Assembly: GCA_028714615.1 (NCBI GenBank)
Contig: JAQTMA010000025.1
Span: 1 to 29,715 of the forward strand
Source of the DNA: Anaerolineaceae bacterium
Lineage (GTDB): Bacteria > Chloroflexota > Anaerolineae > Anaerolineales > Anaerolineaceae
Length of the DNA stretch: 29,715 nucleotides
Direction: 5' to 3'
A model generated the notes under the pieces. The model was not told the DNA's origin. It was given only the letters and a program-made list of their open reading frames with translations, and ran no database searches. Positions 8,677 to 16,932 of this stretch are shown piece after piece; the stretch's first letter is position 1, and each line of letters begins with the position of its first letter. The position numbers and the translations under genes are program-made.

Positions 8677-8730
8677 GGGGTGGGTCTTCATGTCACCGGA
8701 AAGAAAACCAGGGTCATGAAAACCCACCCC
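8677..8730. repeat. Palindromic intergenic repeat, REP/MITE-like candidate
   Basis: GGGGTGGGTCTTCATG (8677-8692) and CATGAAAACCCACCCC (8715-8730) pair at 15 of 16 positions around a 22-nt loop. On the minus strand it is preceded by TTGTAGGAGGGGGG and TTGTAGGGGTGGG, a G-rich direct repeat. It lies between the stop of the lipoprotein gene (8757) and the lacI-type promoter, so it may also act as a 3' end for the alr transcript, but no U-tract is seen. The style resembles dispersed GGGTGGGTTT palindromes; dispersal in this genome cannot be judged from one copy. Confidence 0.4.
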
Positions 8731-8756
8731 TACAACCCCCCTCCTACAAGACCCAA

Positions 8757-9860
8757 TTAATCAGCCGGGCGGGGAACCAGAGTTTGCACCGCTACGGTAA
8801 GTTGCTCTCCGTCCATCTCGAAAGCCAGTTGTACCAGGCTGCCATCTTTGGGACGCATGGTTATGCGGGTCACGTTGCCGAAGAGGAACGGGGTTCCGGC
8901 TGACCAACCAAGTGTTTCTGCCTGCTGTTGATAGAAAGCGGTGGCTGCCTCCACGTTACTGGAAACTTGGTACTTCAGGTAACCCGGCTGTTGGAGTATG
9001 ACACTTGCACCGTCCAACATGGGCACAACCGGTTTTTCCAGCAATTTCTGACATTGCGACGGCAGGCTGGTTTTTCCGGTGTTGACCTCACTCAGCACAT
9101 AGGACCAGGTTTGCACGCCAGCGACGCCCGGGCCGAGCAGGCCATCCGGGGCTTCCACACGGAGCGTGTAACTGAGCACGTACCCCCCTGTTGAAGCCAC
9201 CCAGACATCTCCCTGGGCCCTGGCCTGGCCGGCATAACCGATCGCGCGCTCATCGAAGGTGTAATGCCTGGCGGGAACCCCGTTCTTTTCCCCCTCACCG
9301 GCTGCTTCCGCGCCGGCAATGGGGGGGAGAGAGGCCAGCTCATAGACAGCGGGAGCCGCCTGGGTTCCAGAGGAATTATCCGGAGACGCAGAGCAGGTCC
9401 CATTGGGGGATGGTTGGCGATAAATGAACTCGCCAATGCGGCCAAAGAACTGCACCGGTTGTCCGCCGGAATCGATCCAGGTCAGGTGGGTGGGCGGCTC
9501 GTTGGCCAGCTCACGGGTGAGGGTTTCGCTCGATTTCTTCTGCTCGCCATTGATCGTCCCCTCAAAGGTGGTCTGCAAGACCTGTCGATAACTGTGCAGG
9601 CCATCTAGCCCAACAGCCGGGTCAGCCAGATTGAAATCGCCCGGGGCCGGGATGGGATTGGCGTTGGCCGGAGCGCCTTGGGTAGCAACCGGGGTGTTGG
9701 CGCTGGCGGGGCCGTCCTGGGTGGCGGACAAGGGATAGGCCTGGCTCGGGAGCGAGGTTGGATCATTCTTAGGGCTCAACCCCGCGGCGCCCAGGCTGCA
9801 GGCAAGCAGGGAAAAAGCCAGCAAACCCAGCACGACGAGGAGGATGGGGTGGTGCTTCAT
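8757..9860 (-). CDS. Lipoprotein of unknown function, 367 aa
   Basis: I do not recognise a named family. The N-terminus is a lipoprotein signal with lipobox LLAC (Cys21), followed by a Pro/Ser/Ala/Gln-rich linker to about residue 75. The central part (about 80-265) has alternating polar/hydrophobic stretches with phrases such as SYRQVLQTTFEGTINGE, reminiscent of LolA/LppX-like lipoproteins that use antiparallel sheets; this is only an impression. The last ~70 residues hold VEAATAFYQQQAETLGW followed by a short sheet-like segment, a motif common in lipoproteins where a difference term is scored against FY...GW; its role is unknown. The ATG overlaps the stop of the preceding secreted-protein gene by four bases (ATGA), so the two are translationally coupled and may work together on the cell surface. 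Confidence 0.8.
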   Translation of the reverse strand: MKHHPILLVVLGLLAFSLLACSLGAAGLSPKNDPTSLPSQAYPLSATQDGPASANTPVATQGAPANANPIPAPGDFNLADPAVGLDGLHSYRQVLQTTFEGTINGEQKKSSETLTRELANEPPTHLTWIDSGGQPVQFFGRIGEFIYRQPSPNGTCSASPDNSSGTQAAPAVYELASLPPIAGAEAAGEGEKNGVPARHYTFDERAIGYAGQARAQGDVWVASTGGYVLSYTLRVEAPDGLLGPGVAGVQTWSYVLSEVNTGKTSLPSQCQKLLEKPVVPMLDGASVILQQPGYLKYQVSSNVEAATAFYQQQAETLGWSAGTPFLFGNVTRITMRPKDGSLVQLAFEMDGEQLTVAVQTLVPRPAD

Positions 9861-10780
9861 GGATGCACCTCGCGCTGGATGGTCACCTGGCCGCGCATGG
9901 TCTTATAGGAGACCGGCACGGAGCCAGAACCCTGGTTGAGAGTCACGCTGAGACCTTGCAATCCCAATTCGTCTGGGTCCCACAATCCCAGCTCGAACGG
10001 CCATTCCGCCTTGATATTCATATCCCCGATGATACTGTTACAACGCAAGACGGAATTGTTGAAGTTGATGCCATCGAAGATCAGATCAAAAGACATGGTC
10101 TCCACGCCGGGGGTCACCGCGTTGAAAGTGGCATCAGCCTGGAAAGTACTGCTCCCCTGGACGAGCGGGTCCATTGAACAGACGAAAGCCTGGTTAATGT
10201 CGCCCATGTCCAAATAAGCATCGTCGGCGCCTTCGCCGTGCGCCTGGCTGGTAATACCCGCGCCGGCTCGCTTGAGGGTGAGCTCTCCATTGATCACGGA
10301 GTCCAGGTACGTGGTTTCCTGTTGGATATGCTGCTCCATCAAGAGGGTTAATCGATAATCGCAAGATCCGTAGACCGTGACCGGTACCGACAAGCCGGTG
10401 GGGTACCCGCCGATGCGGAAAGTCAGCAGATCGGTCTCGGTTCCATGCTCAGCGCCGTCCGCGGCGATGTAGATAAAATCGGCAGCGCCGTTGACCACAA
10501 CCTTCGAGACCGGGTCGAGATGGCCGATAGCCGGGCTACTCTGGGTGATGTTCATCGGGTAACCATTCACCGGCGCCTGGCGGGTAGTTTCCAACGACCT
10601 GACCGAGAGGGCCACCCGGTCACCCGGGCATAAGGGCTCCGGCGCCGGGGTAACCAACCAGGCTGAGAAAGTGGGGGGAGGCGAAGCCAACCCGGTGGTG
10701 ACGAGGCGAGCCGGACTCGCCAAGCCTGACAGCATCAGCGCTGCCAGGATAAGCAGGGAAAACGATGGCGATGATAGCAT
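9857..10780 (-). CDS. Secreted protein of unknown function, 307 aa
   Basis: No named family recognised. A Sec-type signal peptide (MLSSPSFSLLILAALMLSG) begins at ATG 10780, which has a GAGAGGA ribosome site seven bases upstream. The frame could also open at TTG 10795, but that start is less likely. The mature N-terminal part (about 30-120) looks like an Ig-like beta-sandwich: LCPGDRVALSVRSL, then SSPAIGHLDP, then NGAADFIYIAAD. The remainder alternates short strands and contains four or more cysteines, which may form disulfides. It starts 23 bp after the alanine racemase stop and overlaps the next lipoprotein gene by four bases, so all three form one transcription unit. An envelope role is inferred from export and the alr link; it is otherwise unknown. 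Confidence 0.78.
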   Translation of the reverse strand: MLSSPSFSLLILAALMLSGLASPARLVTTGLASPPPTFSAWLVTPAPEPLCPGDRVALSVRSLETTRQAPVNGYPMNITQSSPAIGHLDPVSKVVVNGAADFIYIAADGAEHGTETDLLTFRIGGYPTGLSVPVTVYGSCDYRLTLLMEQHIQQETTYLDSVINGELTLKRAGAGITSQAHGEGADDAYLDMGDINQAFVCSMDPLVQGSSTFQADATFNAVTPGVETMSFDLIFDGINFNNSVLRCNSIIGDMNIKAEWPFELGLWDPDELGLQGLSVTLNQGSGSVPVSYKTMRGQVTIQREVHP

Positions 10781-10803
10781 AAGGGTTCCTCTCAATCGAT
10801 TCT

Positions 10804-11964
10804 TTAGGCTGCTCCGAGACCAACTCGGGAGACCTCCACACCATCCTGCAGATAAATTCGGGTGACGCGGGGGAGGAGCGCGGTGGTCACCTCGTAATTG
10901 ATCGTTCCGGCCAATTCGGCCACTTCTTCGGCGCGGATGCGCTCGTCACCCTGGCGGCCGATCAACACGACTTCGTCGTCCTGGCGCACACCAGGGATGC
11001 CCGTCACGTCGACCACGATCTGGTCCATGCTGACCCGGCCGATGACCGCAGCGCGCCGCCCCCCCACCAGGACACTAGCCCGGTTCGATAAAACCCGGTG
11101 GTAACCATCCCCATAACCGGTAATCACCAGGGCTGCCCGCCCAGGCTGCGGAGCGAGATAGGTTCGCCCATAGCCCACGGCTGCCCCGGCAGGCAGATCG
11201 TGCAGGCGAGCCACGCGGCTCTTCAGGGTGAGGACCGGGCGCAGCTCGAAGGGGGGAGCCCATTCCACTGAAGGGTTCAGGCCGTACAGGCTGATCCCCG
11301 GACGAACGGCGTTGAAATGAGCTTCCGGCATGCGCATGATTGCCGCGGAATTCGCCGCGTGCACCAGTGGGATGGTCACCCCGGCCTGGCGGATCGCGCC
11401 CAAGACCTCGGTAAAGATGGCCAATTGCCGGCGGGAGTGGACCGGGTCGGCGGCATCCGCGACGCCGAAATGGGTAAAAATACCTTCCAAGAGCAAGCCC
11501 GGTAAGGTGTTTAGTGCGCAGACGAATTCAACGGTCTCTTCCGGCATGATCCCATAGCGGTTCATGCCGGTATCCACTTTAACGTGGATCGGGATGCTGA
11601 CGCCCTGGGTTGTGGCGGCTGACGAGAGGGCCTGGGCAAACTCGGGGGTGATGACGCTGGGGGTCAGCCTCCAACGGACGATCTCACCTGCCGCAACAGG
11701 AGGGGTATAGCCCAGAAGCAGGATAGGCGCCTGGATGCCCGCCTGGCGCAGCTCGATGCCTTCGATGGCGCGATGCACAGCCAGGCGGGAGGCGCCGGCT
11801 TGAAGCGCAACCGGCGCGAGCGGCGTCGCACCGTGACCGTAAGCGTTGGCTTTGATCACGGCTATGATCTCCACGTGCGGGCCAATGTGCCTCCGGATGG
11901 TGCGCAGGTTGGCGGCAAACGCATCCAAATCGACCTCAGCCCAACTCACCAGCTCATCGAACAT
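10804..11964 (-). CDS. alr: Alanine racemase, 386 aa
   Basis: Pyridoxal-phosphate enzyme that interconverts L- and D-alanine for peptidoglycan. The PLP-binding lysine is Lys38 in AVIKANAYGHG. Further landmarks are VDTGMNRYGI, THFGVADA, the ANSAAIMRMPEAHFNAVRPGISLYG block and, in the C-terminal beta domain, AVGYGRTY with the second catalytic tyrosine region and VSMDQIVVDVT. Length and domain order are normal (TIM barrel then beta domain). An AAGG ribosome site lies just before ATG 11964. It follows the livF stop after 73 bp and precedes two exported proteins of unknown role. It may be transcribed from within the hairpin-containing gap or by read-through from the liv operon; no clear promoter was seen. 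Confidence 0.97.
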   Translation of the reverse strand: MFDELVSWAEVDLDAFAANLRTIRRHIGPHVEIIAVIKANAYGHGATPLAPVALQAGASRLAVHRAIEGIELRQAGIQAPILLLGYTPPVAAGEIVRWRLTPSVITPEFAQALSSAATTQGVSIPIHVKVDTGMNRYGIMPEETVEFVCALNTLPGLLLEGIFTHFGVADAADPVHSRRQLAIFTEVLGAIRQAGVTIPLVHAANSAAIMRMPEAHFNAVRPGISLYGLNPSVEWAPPFELRPVLTLKSRVARLHDLPAGAAVGYGRTYLAPQPGRAALVITGYGDGYHRVLSNRASVLVGGRRAAVIGRVSMDQIVVDVTGIPGVRQDDEVVLIGRQGDERIRAEEVAELAGTINYEVTTALLPRVTRIYLQDGVEVSRVGLGAA

Positions 11965-11976
11965 ATTACCTTCTTC

Positions 11977-12016
11977 TCCACCCAGTGATTAACCGTCCAC
12001 AAGGAACCTGGGTGGA
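11977..12016. repeat. Inverted repeat between livF and alr
   Basis: TCCACCCAG (11977-11985) and CTGGGTGGA (12008-12016) are perfect 9-base arms around 22 nt. It lies between the livF stop (12038) and alr start (11964), close to the alr ribosome site. No T-run follows on the minus strand, so it is not a canonical terminator. It could weaken read-through or fold in the alr leader. Confidence 0.45.
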
Positions 12017-12037
12017 TAAATTTACCATTTTTCCGGC

Positions 12038-12757
12038 TTATCCGCCCAGGTAAGCTTCTTTTACCTTAGGATTGCCCAGCAAGTCTGCGCCGCTGCCAGA
12101 AAGCACCACACTACCTGTCTCCAGCACATAGCCACGATTCGCCACCCGCAGCGCCATATAAGCGTTCTGCTCCACCAGCAAGATGGTGGTGCCGCTCTGG
12201 TTGATCTCACGCAGCACCCGGAAGATTTCGCGGACCAACACCGGGGCCAAACCCATAGAGGGTTCATCCAGAAGCATCACCTTCCCCCGGCTCATCAGCG
12301 CCCGGCCGACCGCCAGCATCTGCTGTTCGCCGCCGGAAAGGGTGCCCCCCTGCTGAGATTGGCGCTCTTTCAGCCGAGGGAAGATCGCAAAGACCCGCTC
12401 GTAATCCCTGGCAACCTGCGCCTTATCCTTGCGCTGCCAGGTCGCCAGCTTCAGGTTTTCCAACACGGTTAAATTGCCGAAGATGCCGCGCCCTTCAGGC
12501 ACCTGGGCGATCCCCAGGGCCACGCGCCGGTCGGCGGACACTTTGCGCAGGTCTTGCCCGTGAAAGGTGATGCTGCCATGATACGGCACCAGGCCGGAAA
12601 TACCGCGTAAGGTAGACGACTTGCCGGCGCCATTCGCTCCGATGAGGGTCACGATTTCGCCTTCGTGCACATCGAAGGAAAGGCCTTTGACCGCGCGGAT
12701 GTTGCCATAGGTGATATCCAGGTCGCGAACGGAAAGCAAAACGTCCATGGCGCTCAT
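12038..12757 (-). CDS. livF: Branched-chain amino-acid ABC transporter ATPase LivF, 239 aa
   Basis: Cytoplasmic nucleotide-binding subunit that pairs with LivG to power the importer. It has Walker A GANGAGKSS, a Q-loop region ending AQVPEGRGIFGNLTV (a PEGRG motif typical of LivF), signature LSGGEQQM and Walker B VMLLDEPSMGLAP, then the H-loop in LLVEQN. The start at 12757 overlaps the livG stop (ATGA) and has a GGAG seven bases upstream. ATG 12748 with GGAGGT nine bases upstream is equally reasonable. The frame stays open into livG up to 12871 but that extension is not family-like. It is the last gene of the five-gene liv set. Confidence 0.95.
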   Translation of the reverse strand: MSAMDVLLSVRDLDITYGNIRAVKGLSFDVHEGEIVTLIGANGAGKSSTLRGISGLVPYHGSITFHGQDLRKVSADRRVALGIAQVPEGRGIFGNLTVLENLKLATWQRKDKAQVARDYERVFAIFPRLKERQSQQGGTLSGGEQQMLAVGRALMSRGKVMLLDEPSMGLAPVLVREIFRVLREINQSGTTILLVEQNAYMALRVANRGYVLETGSVVLSGSGADLLGNPKVKEAYLGG

Positions 12758-13521
12758 ACCTCCGCTCCGTCTCCCAGGTAAGCCTCCAAAACGTGGGGGT
12801 TGTTCTGAATTTCTACGGGGAGGCCTTCGGCGATCGTCGCCCCGAAATCGAGCACCGTGATCCGCTCGCAAATCCCCATCACCAGGCGCATTTGATGTTC
12901 GATCAGCAAAATGGTCAGGTTGAATTCCTTACGGATCCAGCGGATGAACTCCATCAGGAGCATGATCTCGTTGGGATTCATGCCGGCGGCGGGCTCGTCC
13001 AGGAGCAGCACCTTCGGATGGGTCGCCAGGGCGCGGGCCATCTCCAGGCGGCGCTGCAAGCCGTAGGGCAGGTTCTTGGCGAACTCCTCGGCGAAATCTT
13101 CCAGTTTGAAGACGGCCAGGAGATGCATTGCCAGGTCGATCACCCGCTGCTCTTCCGCCTGGTACCGTCCCAGGTGAAATAAAGCTTCCCAGGGAGAATA
13201 GCCGACCTGGGCATAATGAGCGATGCGCACGTTATCGAGCACGGAGAGGTCCTTGAACAAGCGGATGTTCTGGAAGGTGCGGGCGATGCCAAGCTCCGTG
13301 ATCTGGTTGGGGGTCTTCCCGACGAGTTCAACGCCGTCAAAACAGATGCTGCCCTGCGAAGCCTGGTAGACACCGGTGATCAGGTTGAAAATTGTGGTTT
13401 TCCCAGCGCCGTTGGGGCCGATGATGCCGACCAACTCGCCCTGGTCCAGGGACAGGTTAAAATCGGAAACTGCGCAAAGCCCGCCGAAATAATGGGTGAC
13501 ATGATCAGTCTGCAGCAGCAT
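12754..13521 (-). CDS. livG: Branched-chain amino-acid ABC transporter ATPase LivG, 255 aa
   Basis: Second nucleotide-binding subunit of the importer. Walker A is GPNGAGKTT, followed by LITGVYQASQG and the LivG-type GIARTFQNIRLFKDLSV block. The signature is degenerate, NLPYGLQRRLEMARAL instead of LSGGQ, as is usual in LivG. Walker B is VLLLDEPAAGMNP and the H-loop lies in LLIEHQM. The ATG at 13521 has a strong AAGGAGG ribosome site placed inside the livM coding end; the two genes overlap by 17 bp. The C-terminal EAYLGDG ending is typical. Confidence 0.96.
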   Translation of the reverse strand: MLLQTDHVTHYFGGLCAVSDFNLSLDQGELVGIIGPNGAGKTTIFNLITGVYQASQGSICFDGVELVGKTPNQITELGIARTFQNIRLFKDLSVLDNVRIAHYAQVGYSPWEALFHLGRYQAEEQRVIDLAMHLLAVFKLEDFAEEFAKNLPYGLQRRLEMARALATHPKVLLLDEPAAGMNPNEIMLLMEFIRWIRKEFNLTILLIEHQMRLVMGICERITVLDFGATIAEGLPVEIQNNPHVLEAYLGDGAEV

Positions 13522-14587
13522 CGCCGGCCTCCTTTCTGGTTTTCCGCCATTTCCGGGCGGCTATCAGGTCATGCAGGGGGATGAACCAGCGGAATTCGCG
13601 CAAGCCCATGATGCCGCGGGGGCGGTAAATCATCAGCAAGACCAACACCAGGGGCATGATGACCATGCGCCACTGGCCAAGGGGGCGCAACACCTCGAGC
13701 AGCACGGTATAGATTGAGGCGCCCAAGATCGAGCCCATGATCGAGCCGATGCCGCCCAGGTAAACCATGATGAGGATATCCGTCGATTTAATGATGTCGA
13801 AGACGCGCGGGCTGATAAATTGGAGCAGGTGTGCGAACAGGGCCCCGGCGACGCCCGCGAAGAAAGAAGAGAGCACGAATGCCAACAGTTTTACCTGGCG
13901 GGTGTTCACACTCATCAAATCGCTGGCGATTTCATCTTCACGGATGGCAAGTACTCCTCTTCCAAAGTTCGAGTAGACAAAGTTACGGATGACGAAGATC
14001 GACAGGGCAGTCCAGAAAAACACCCAGGGCAAAGTCGTCAACCGGTCGATGCCGGGGATGCCGCGCGGTCCGCCGATGGCGTCGATGTTTTCCAAAACAG
14101 ACTTGACGATCATATTGAATGCCAGGGTCACGATAGCCAGGTAGTCGCCTCGGGTTTTGAAGGAAGGCACCGCCACCACCAGGCCTACCAGGGCGGCGCC
14201 CAAACCGCCGGCGAACACCTCGATGGGGAACAGGTAAGGCAGCAGGTTTTGGGGCAGCACCTGGACGGTCAGGACGGCCGAAATGTAAGCTCCTACCGCC
14301 ATGAACCCGGCGTGGCCGACCGAGAATTCGCCCATGTATCCGTTGATGAGATTTAAACTGGTGGTGAGGATAATGTTAATGCCCACATACATCAAGATAA
14401 GCTGAACGTATGGGTCGACGAGGTTGAACTGCGGGATGGCAAAGGAAAGGATAAACCCCGCTCCGAGCGCCACCGGGATCAACCATCGTTTCGCTAACAG
14501 CCGGTCGTAGCCAGCCTTCAAGCGAGCGTAACCAGCCTTTACGCGAGTGCGCCAGTTCTTCGGTTCGGGAAAAGGAATGGTCGCCAT
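13505..14587 (-). CDS. livM: Branched-chain amino-acid ABC transporter permease LivM, 360 aa
   Basis: Inner-membrane subunit that forms the translocation pore with LivH. An N-terminal polar stretch of about 35 residues is followed by eight or more hydrophobic segments. LivM landmarks are LNLINGYMGEFSVGHAGFMA, KTRGDYLAIVTLAF, GGPRGIPGI, AIREDEIASDLMSVN (the cytoplasmic ATPase contact) and VYLGGIGSIMGSILGA. An AAGGTG ribosome site precedes the ATG, and the start lies 3 bp after the livH stop, so translation is coupled. The C-terminus is polar and basic (ARKWRKTRKEAG). Nothing is missing relative to the family. Confidence 0.95.
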   Translation of the reverse strand: MATIPFPEPKNWRTRVKAGYARLKAGYDRLLAKRWLIPVALGAGFILSFAIPQFNLVDPYVQLILMYVGINIILTTSLNLINGYMGEFSVGHAGFMAVGAYISAVLTVQVLPQNLLPYLFPIEVFAGGLGAALVGLVVAVPSFKTRGDYLAIVTLAFNMIVKSVLENIDAIGGPRGIPGIDRLTTLPWVFFWTALSIFVIRNFVYSNFGRGVLAIREDEIASDLMSVNTRQVKLLAFVLSSFFAGVAGALFAHLLQFISPRVFDIIKSTDILIMVYLGGIGSIMGSILGASIYTVLLEVLRPLGQWRMVIMPLVLVLLMIYRPRGIMGLREFRWFIPLHDLIAARKWRKTRKEAGDAAAD

Positions 14588-14590
14588 AGT

Positions 14591-15466
14591 CTACACCTTT
14601 TGCGGGCGGGGTTTCCCCAGGATGCCGAAAGGCCGGAAGATCAGCAGCACCAGGAGCAGGCTAAAGGCAACGAAATCACGATAGGTGGAGGGCAAGAAAG
14701 CCGCAACCATGATCTCGACGCCGCCGAGGATAAACCCACCGATCATCGCCCCGCGGATGTTGCCGATGCCTCCTACCACCGCCGCAATAAACGCCTTCCA
14801 GCCCACCAGAATACCCATGTACGGATCGATGACGGGAAAAGCCAGCGAGTACATGGTTCCGGCTGCCGCGCCCAACCCCGTGCCGATGGCAAAGGTGATC
14901 GAGATTACCAGGTCCAAGGGTACGCCCATCAGGGGGACGATGGTTTTATCCCAGGAGATAGCGCGCATGGCCATGCCCACCATCGTCCGGCGCACCAGGG
15001 TATCTAAGAGGATCATCAACACCAGGCTGAGGGCAATAATGAAGAGCTGCAGGGAGGAGACGGACACTCCACCGATATTCCAGGTGACGTTTGGGATCAG
15101 CCTGGGCACCGATTGTGGGTACGGGCTGAAGACCAGGGTAAAGTTCTCAAGGAAGATGCCTACGCCCAGGGCAGTGATGATGGCAGAGACTCGGGGAGCC
15201 TGGCGCAAAGGCCGGTAAGCCAGGCGTTCGATGATCACACCGATCAGGGCCACCCCGAGCATCGAGAGCAACAGGGTGGGGATGAAGGGAAGCTTGAGGA
15301 ACGTGGCAGCGATGAAGCAAAAGAATGCCCCAACCATGAACAGGTCACCGTGGGCGAAGTTGATCATGGTCAAAATGCCATAGACCATGGTGTAACCCAG
15401 GGCAATCAGCGCATAAATGCTACCGAGCTGGAGCGCGTTGAGGGACTGTTGCAGGATGTATATCAT
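14591..15466 (-). CDS. livH: Branched-chain amino-acid ABC transporter permease LivH, 291 aa
   Basis: Partner permease of LivM. It begins directly with the usual QQSLNALQLGSIYALIALGYTMVYG block, then INFAHGDLFMVGAF, and carries the conserved AMRAISWDKTIVPLMGV loop that contacts the ATPases and the GGIGNIRGAMIGGFILG segment late in the protein. The ribosome site before the ATG is weak (GGGGTAG). The gene is separated from livK by a 101-bp gap with a strong hairpin (15522-15547), consistent with lower expression of membrane components than of the binding protein. Substrate could be branched-chain amino acids, other amino acids or amides; the sequence does not decide. Confidence 0.95.
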   Translation of the reverse strand: MIYILQQSLNALQLGSIYALIALGYTMVYGILTMINFAHGDLFMVGAFFCFIAATFLKLPFIPTLLLSMLGVALIGVIIERLAYRPLRQAPRVSAIITALGVGIFLENFTLVFSPYPQSVPRLIPNVTWNIGGVSVSSLQLFIIALSLVLMILLDTLVRRTMVGMAMRAISWDKTIVPLMGVPLDLVISITFAIGTGLGAAAGTMYSLAFPVIDPYMGILVGWKAFIAAVVGGIGNIRGAMIGGFILGGVEIMVAAFLPSTYRDFVAFSLLLVLLIFRPFGILGKPRPQKV

Positions 15467-15521
15467 GCTACTACCCCATATCCGCGAATCTGCGATTGGA
15501 ACGGTATCGAATCAATGCATC

Positions 15522-15547
15522 TCCCCCAGGCCAGCCAGCCTGGGGGA
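15522..15547. repeat. Intercistronic stem-loop between livK and livH
   Basis: TCCCCCAGGC and GCCTGGGGGA are perfect 10-base arms around the six-base loop CAGCCA. On the plus strand TTTT follows; on the transcribed minus strand AGATGC follows, so it is not a canonical terminator in the direction of transcription. Placement directly after a binding-protein gene fits partial termination or 3'-end protection of the livK message. Confidence 0.65.
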
Positions 15548-15567
15548 TTTTCTACGAATCGGAGCTC

Positions 15568-16743
15568 TTATGGGTTGGCGTTCGCGAACCAATGGAAAGC
15601 GCCATCCTTCACTTGCAAGATCACAGCGCTTTTAATCGGGTCTCCGGAGCCTTCCTTGAACTGCATGGTGCCGGTCACCCCATCGAACTTGGGGATCTTG
15701 GCCAGGGCATCGCGGACGGCCTGGCGGTCTACTTTTCCGGCAGATTTGAGAGATTCCCAGAGCAACCCAAAGGCGTCATAGGTGAGCGCGGCCACGTCAT
15801 CGGGTGTGCTGTTGTATTTGGCCTTATAGGCCTGGATGAACTTGGTGGCAACGGGCGTGGCTGCATCTGCGGCATAATGGGTGCTGAAGTAATACCCTTC
15901 GCAATCCTTGCCGCACAGCTTGAGCAAGTCAGCGCTACCCCAGGAATCGCTGCCCAGGAAGGGGACGGTGATGCCGAGTTGGTGGGCTTGCTGAACCTGC
16001 AGGGGGACTTCGCTGTAATAGTTGGGCAAGAATATGACGTCTGGGTTGGTCGATTTAATCTTCGTCAACTGGGCGGAGAAATCCTTATCACCGGTGGTGT
16101 AGGTTTCAAATGACACCACTTTGCCGCCATTCTCTTCGAAGGTCTGCTTGAAGAATTCGGCGATGCCTTTGTTATATTCGGAGGCCACGTCGTAAAGCAC
16201 AGCAGCGTTTTTGGCCTTGAGCTGATCCAAGGCGAATTTGGCCACCACCCGGCCCTGGAAGGGGTCAATGAAACACGCTCGGAAGACGTATTTCTTGGAG
16301 GTTACCCCATCTTTCTCCAGGGTGGTCTTGGGATTGGTCGACCAGGGGGTAATCAAGACCACTTTCGAGCTTTCTGCAATCTCAGCGGCGGGGATGGCAT
16401 AGCGGCTGGCGTTGGGGCCGATGATCGCGACGACATTCTGCTGGGTGATCAGTTTTTGGGCGGACGACGCGGATTGATCTGCTTTCCCTGCGTTATCTTC
16501 AACAAAGAGCTGGATCTTGTAGGTTGTCCCGCCGACGGTCAGGCCGCCGGCATCGTTAATCTCCTGGACGGCCATCTCGGCCGCGTTCTTAAAGGACGCG
16601 CCCACAGCCGGGATATCACCGGTGAGCTCGCCAATGCCGCCGACTGAGATGGTTTTGGCGGAGGCTCCTCCCCCCGGAGCGCAAGCAGATGCCAGCATAC
16701 TCAAAATCGCCAGCAGCGAAAAAATCAGCATGCTTTTCTTCAT
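15568..16743 (-). CDS. livK: Branched-chain amino-acid binding lipoprotein LivK-type, 391 aa
   Basis: Periplasmic-binding-fold receptor for the Liv importer, anchored as a lipoprotein through Cys21 (ASAC). The mature part follows the Peripla_BP_6 plan: ISVGGIGELTGDIPAVG at the N-terminus, AAEMAVQEINDAGG, AIIGPNASRYAIPAAEIAES, the FRACFIDPFQGRVVAKFA stretch and VIFLPNYYSEVPLQVQQA. The C-terminal region has ALTYDAFGLLWESLKSAGK and the usual VTGTMQFKEGSGD repeat-like ending. A strong ribosome site (GGAGGAAG) precedes the ATG. It is the first gene of livKHMGF. The true ligand is not readable from the sequence; related proteins bind amino acids, amides or urea. Confidence 0.95.
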   Translation of the reverse strand: MKKSMLIFSLLAILSMLASACAPGGGASAKTISVGGIGELTGDIPAVGASFKNAAEMAVQEINDAGGLTVGGTTYKIQLFVEDNAGKADQSASSAQKLITQQNVVAIIGPNASRYAIPAAEIAESSKVVLITPWSTNPKTTLEKDGVTSKKYVFRACFIDPFQGRVVAKFALDQLKAKNAAVLYDVASEYNKGIAEFFKQTFEENGGKVVSFETYTTGDKDFSAQLTKIKSTNPDVIFLPNYYSEVPLQVQQAHQLGITVPFLGSDSWGSADLLKLCGKDCEGYYFSTHYAADAATPVATKFIQAYKAKYNSTPDDVAALTYDAFGLLWESLKSAGKVDRQAVRDALAKIPKFDGVTGTMQFKEGSGDPIKSAVILQVKDGAFHWFANANP

Positions 16744-16916
16744 CGTAACTTCCTCCTTCGATCCTACTTAAGGGAAACGAACAGGTGGCTGGGATGAAAA
16801 AAATCAGACGGAGCGTGGGTGGGTCAGGGGTACACTCGGTAAAATAGACTTCACCTCCCCTCATCAAATGCGAACAAAGCATGATGGAATTAGTTCTATT
16901 ATAGGATATTTCGGGA
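16744..16916 (-). promoter_or_regulatory. Leader and probable promoter region of the liv operon
   Basis: A perfect -10 box TATAAT lies on the minus strand at 16903-16898. At 17-bp spacing the -35 position (16926-16921) reads GTACCG, which does not match the consensus, so an activator or different spacing may be needed. A start near 16891 would leave a leader of about 150 nt before livK. No convincing riboswitch fold was recognised. Confidence 0.4.
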
Positions 16917-16932
16917 AAAGCGGTACCGCTTT
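16917..16932. promoter_or_regulatory. Perfect 16-bp palindrome next to a binding-protein stop codon
   Basis: AAAGCGGTACCGCTTT is fully self-complementary and abuts the TAG of the Tat-type binding-protein gene. It could be a small terminator (six-base stem, GTAC loop, four Ts then CCC on the minus strand). It could also be a regulator binding site covering the -35 position of the liv promoter. The GGTACC core is shared with the operator at 8466-8489. Confidence 0.5.

Noticed and set aside
8515..8727. 70-codon minus-strand frame in the lipoprotein-lacI gap
   Set aside because: It overlaps the lacI promoter and the palindromic repeat, has no ribosome site and no recognisable sequence.
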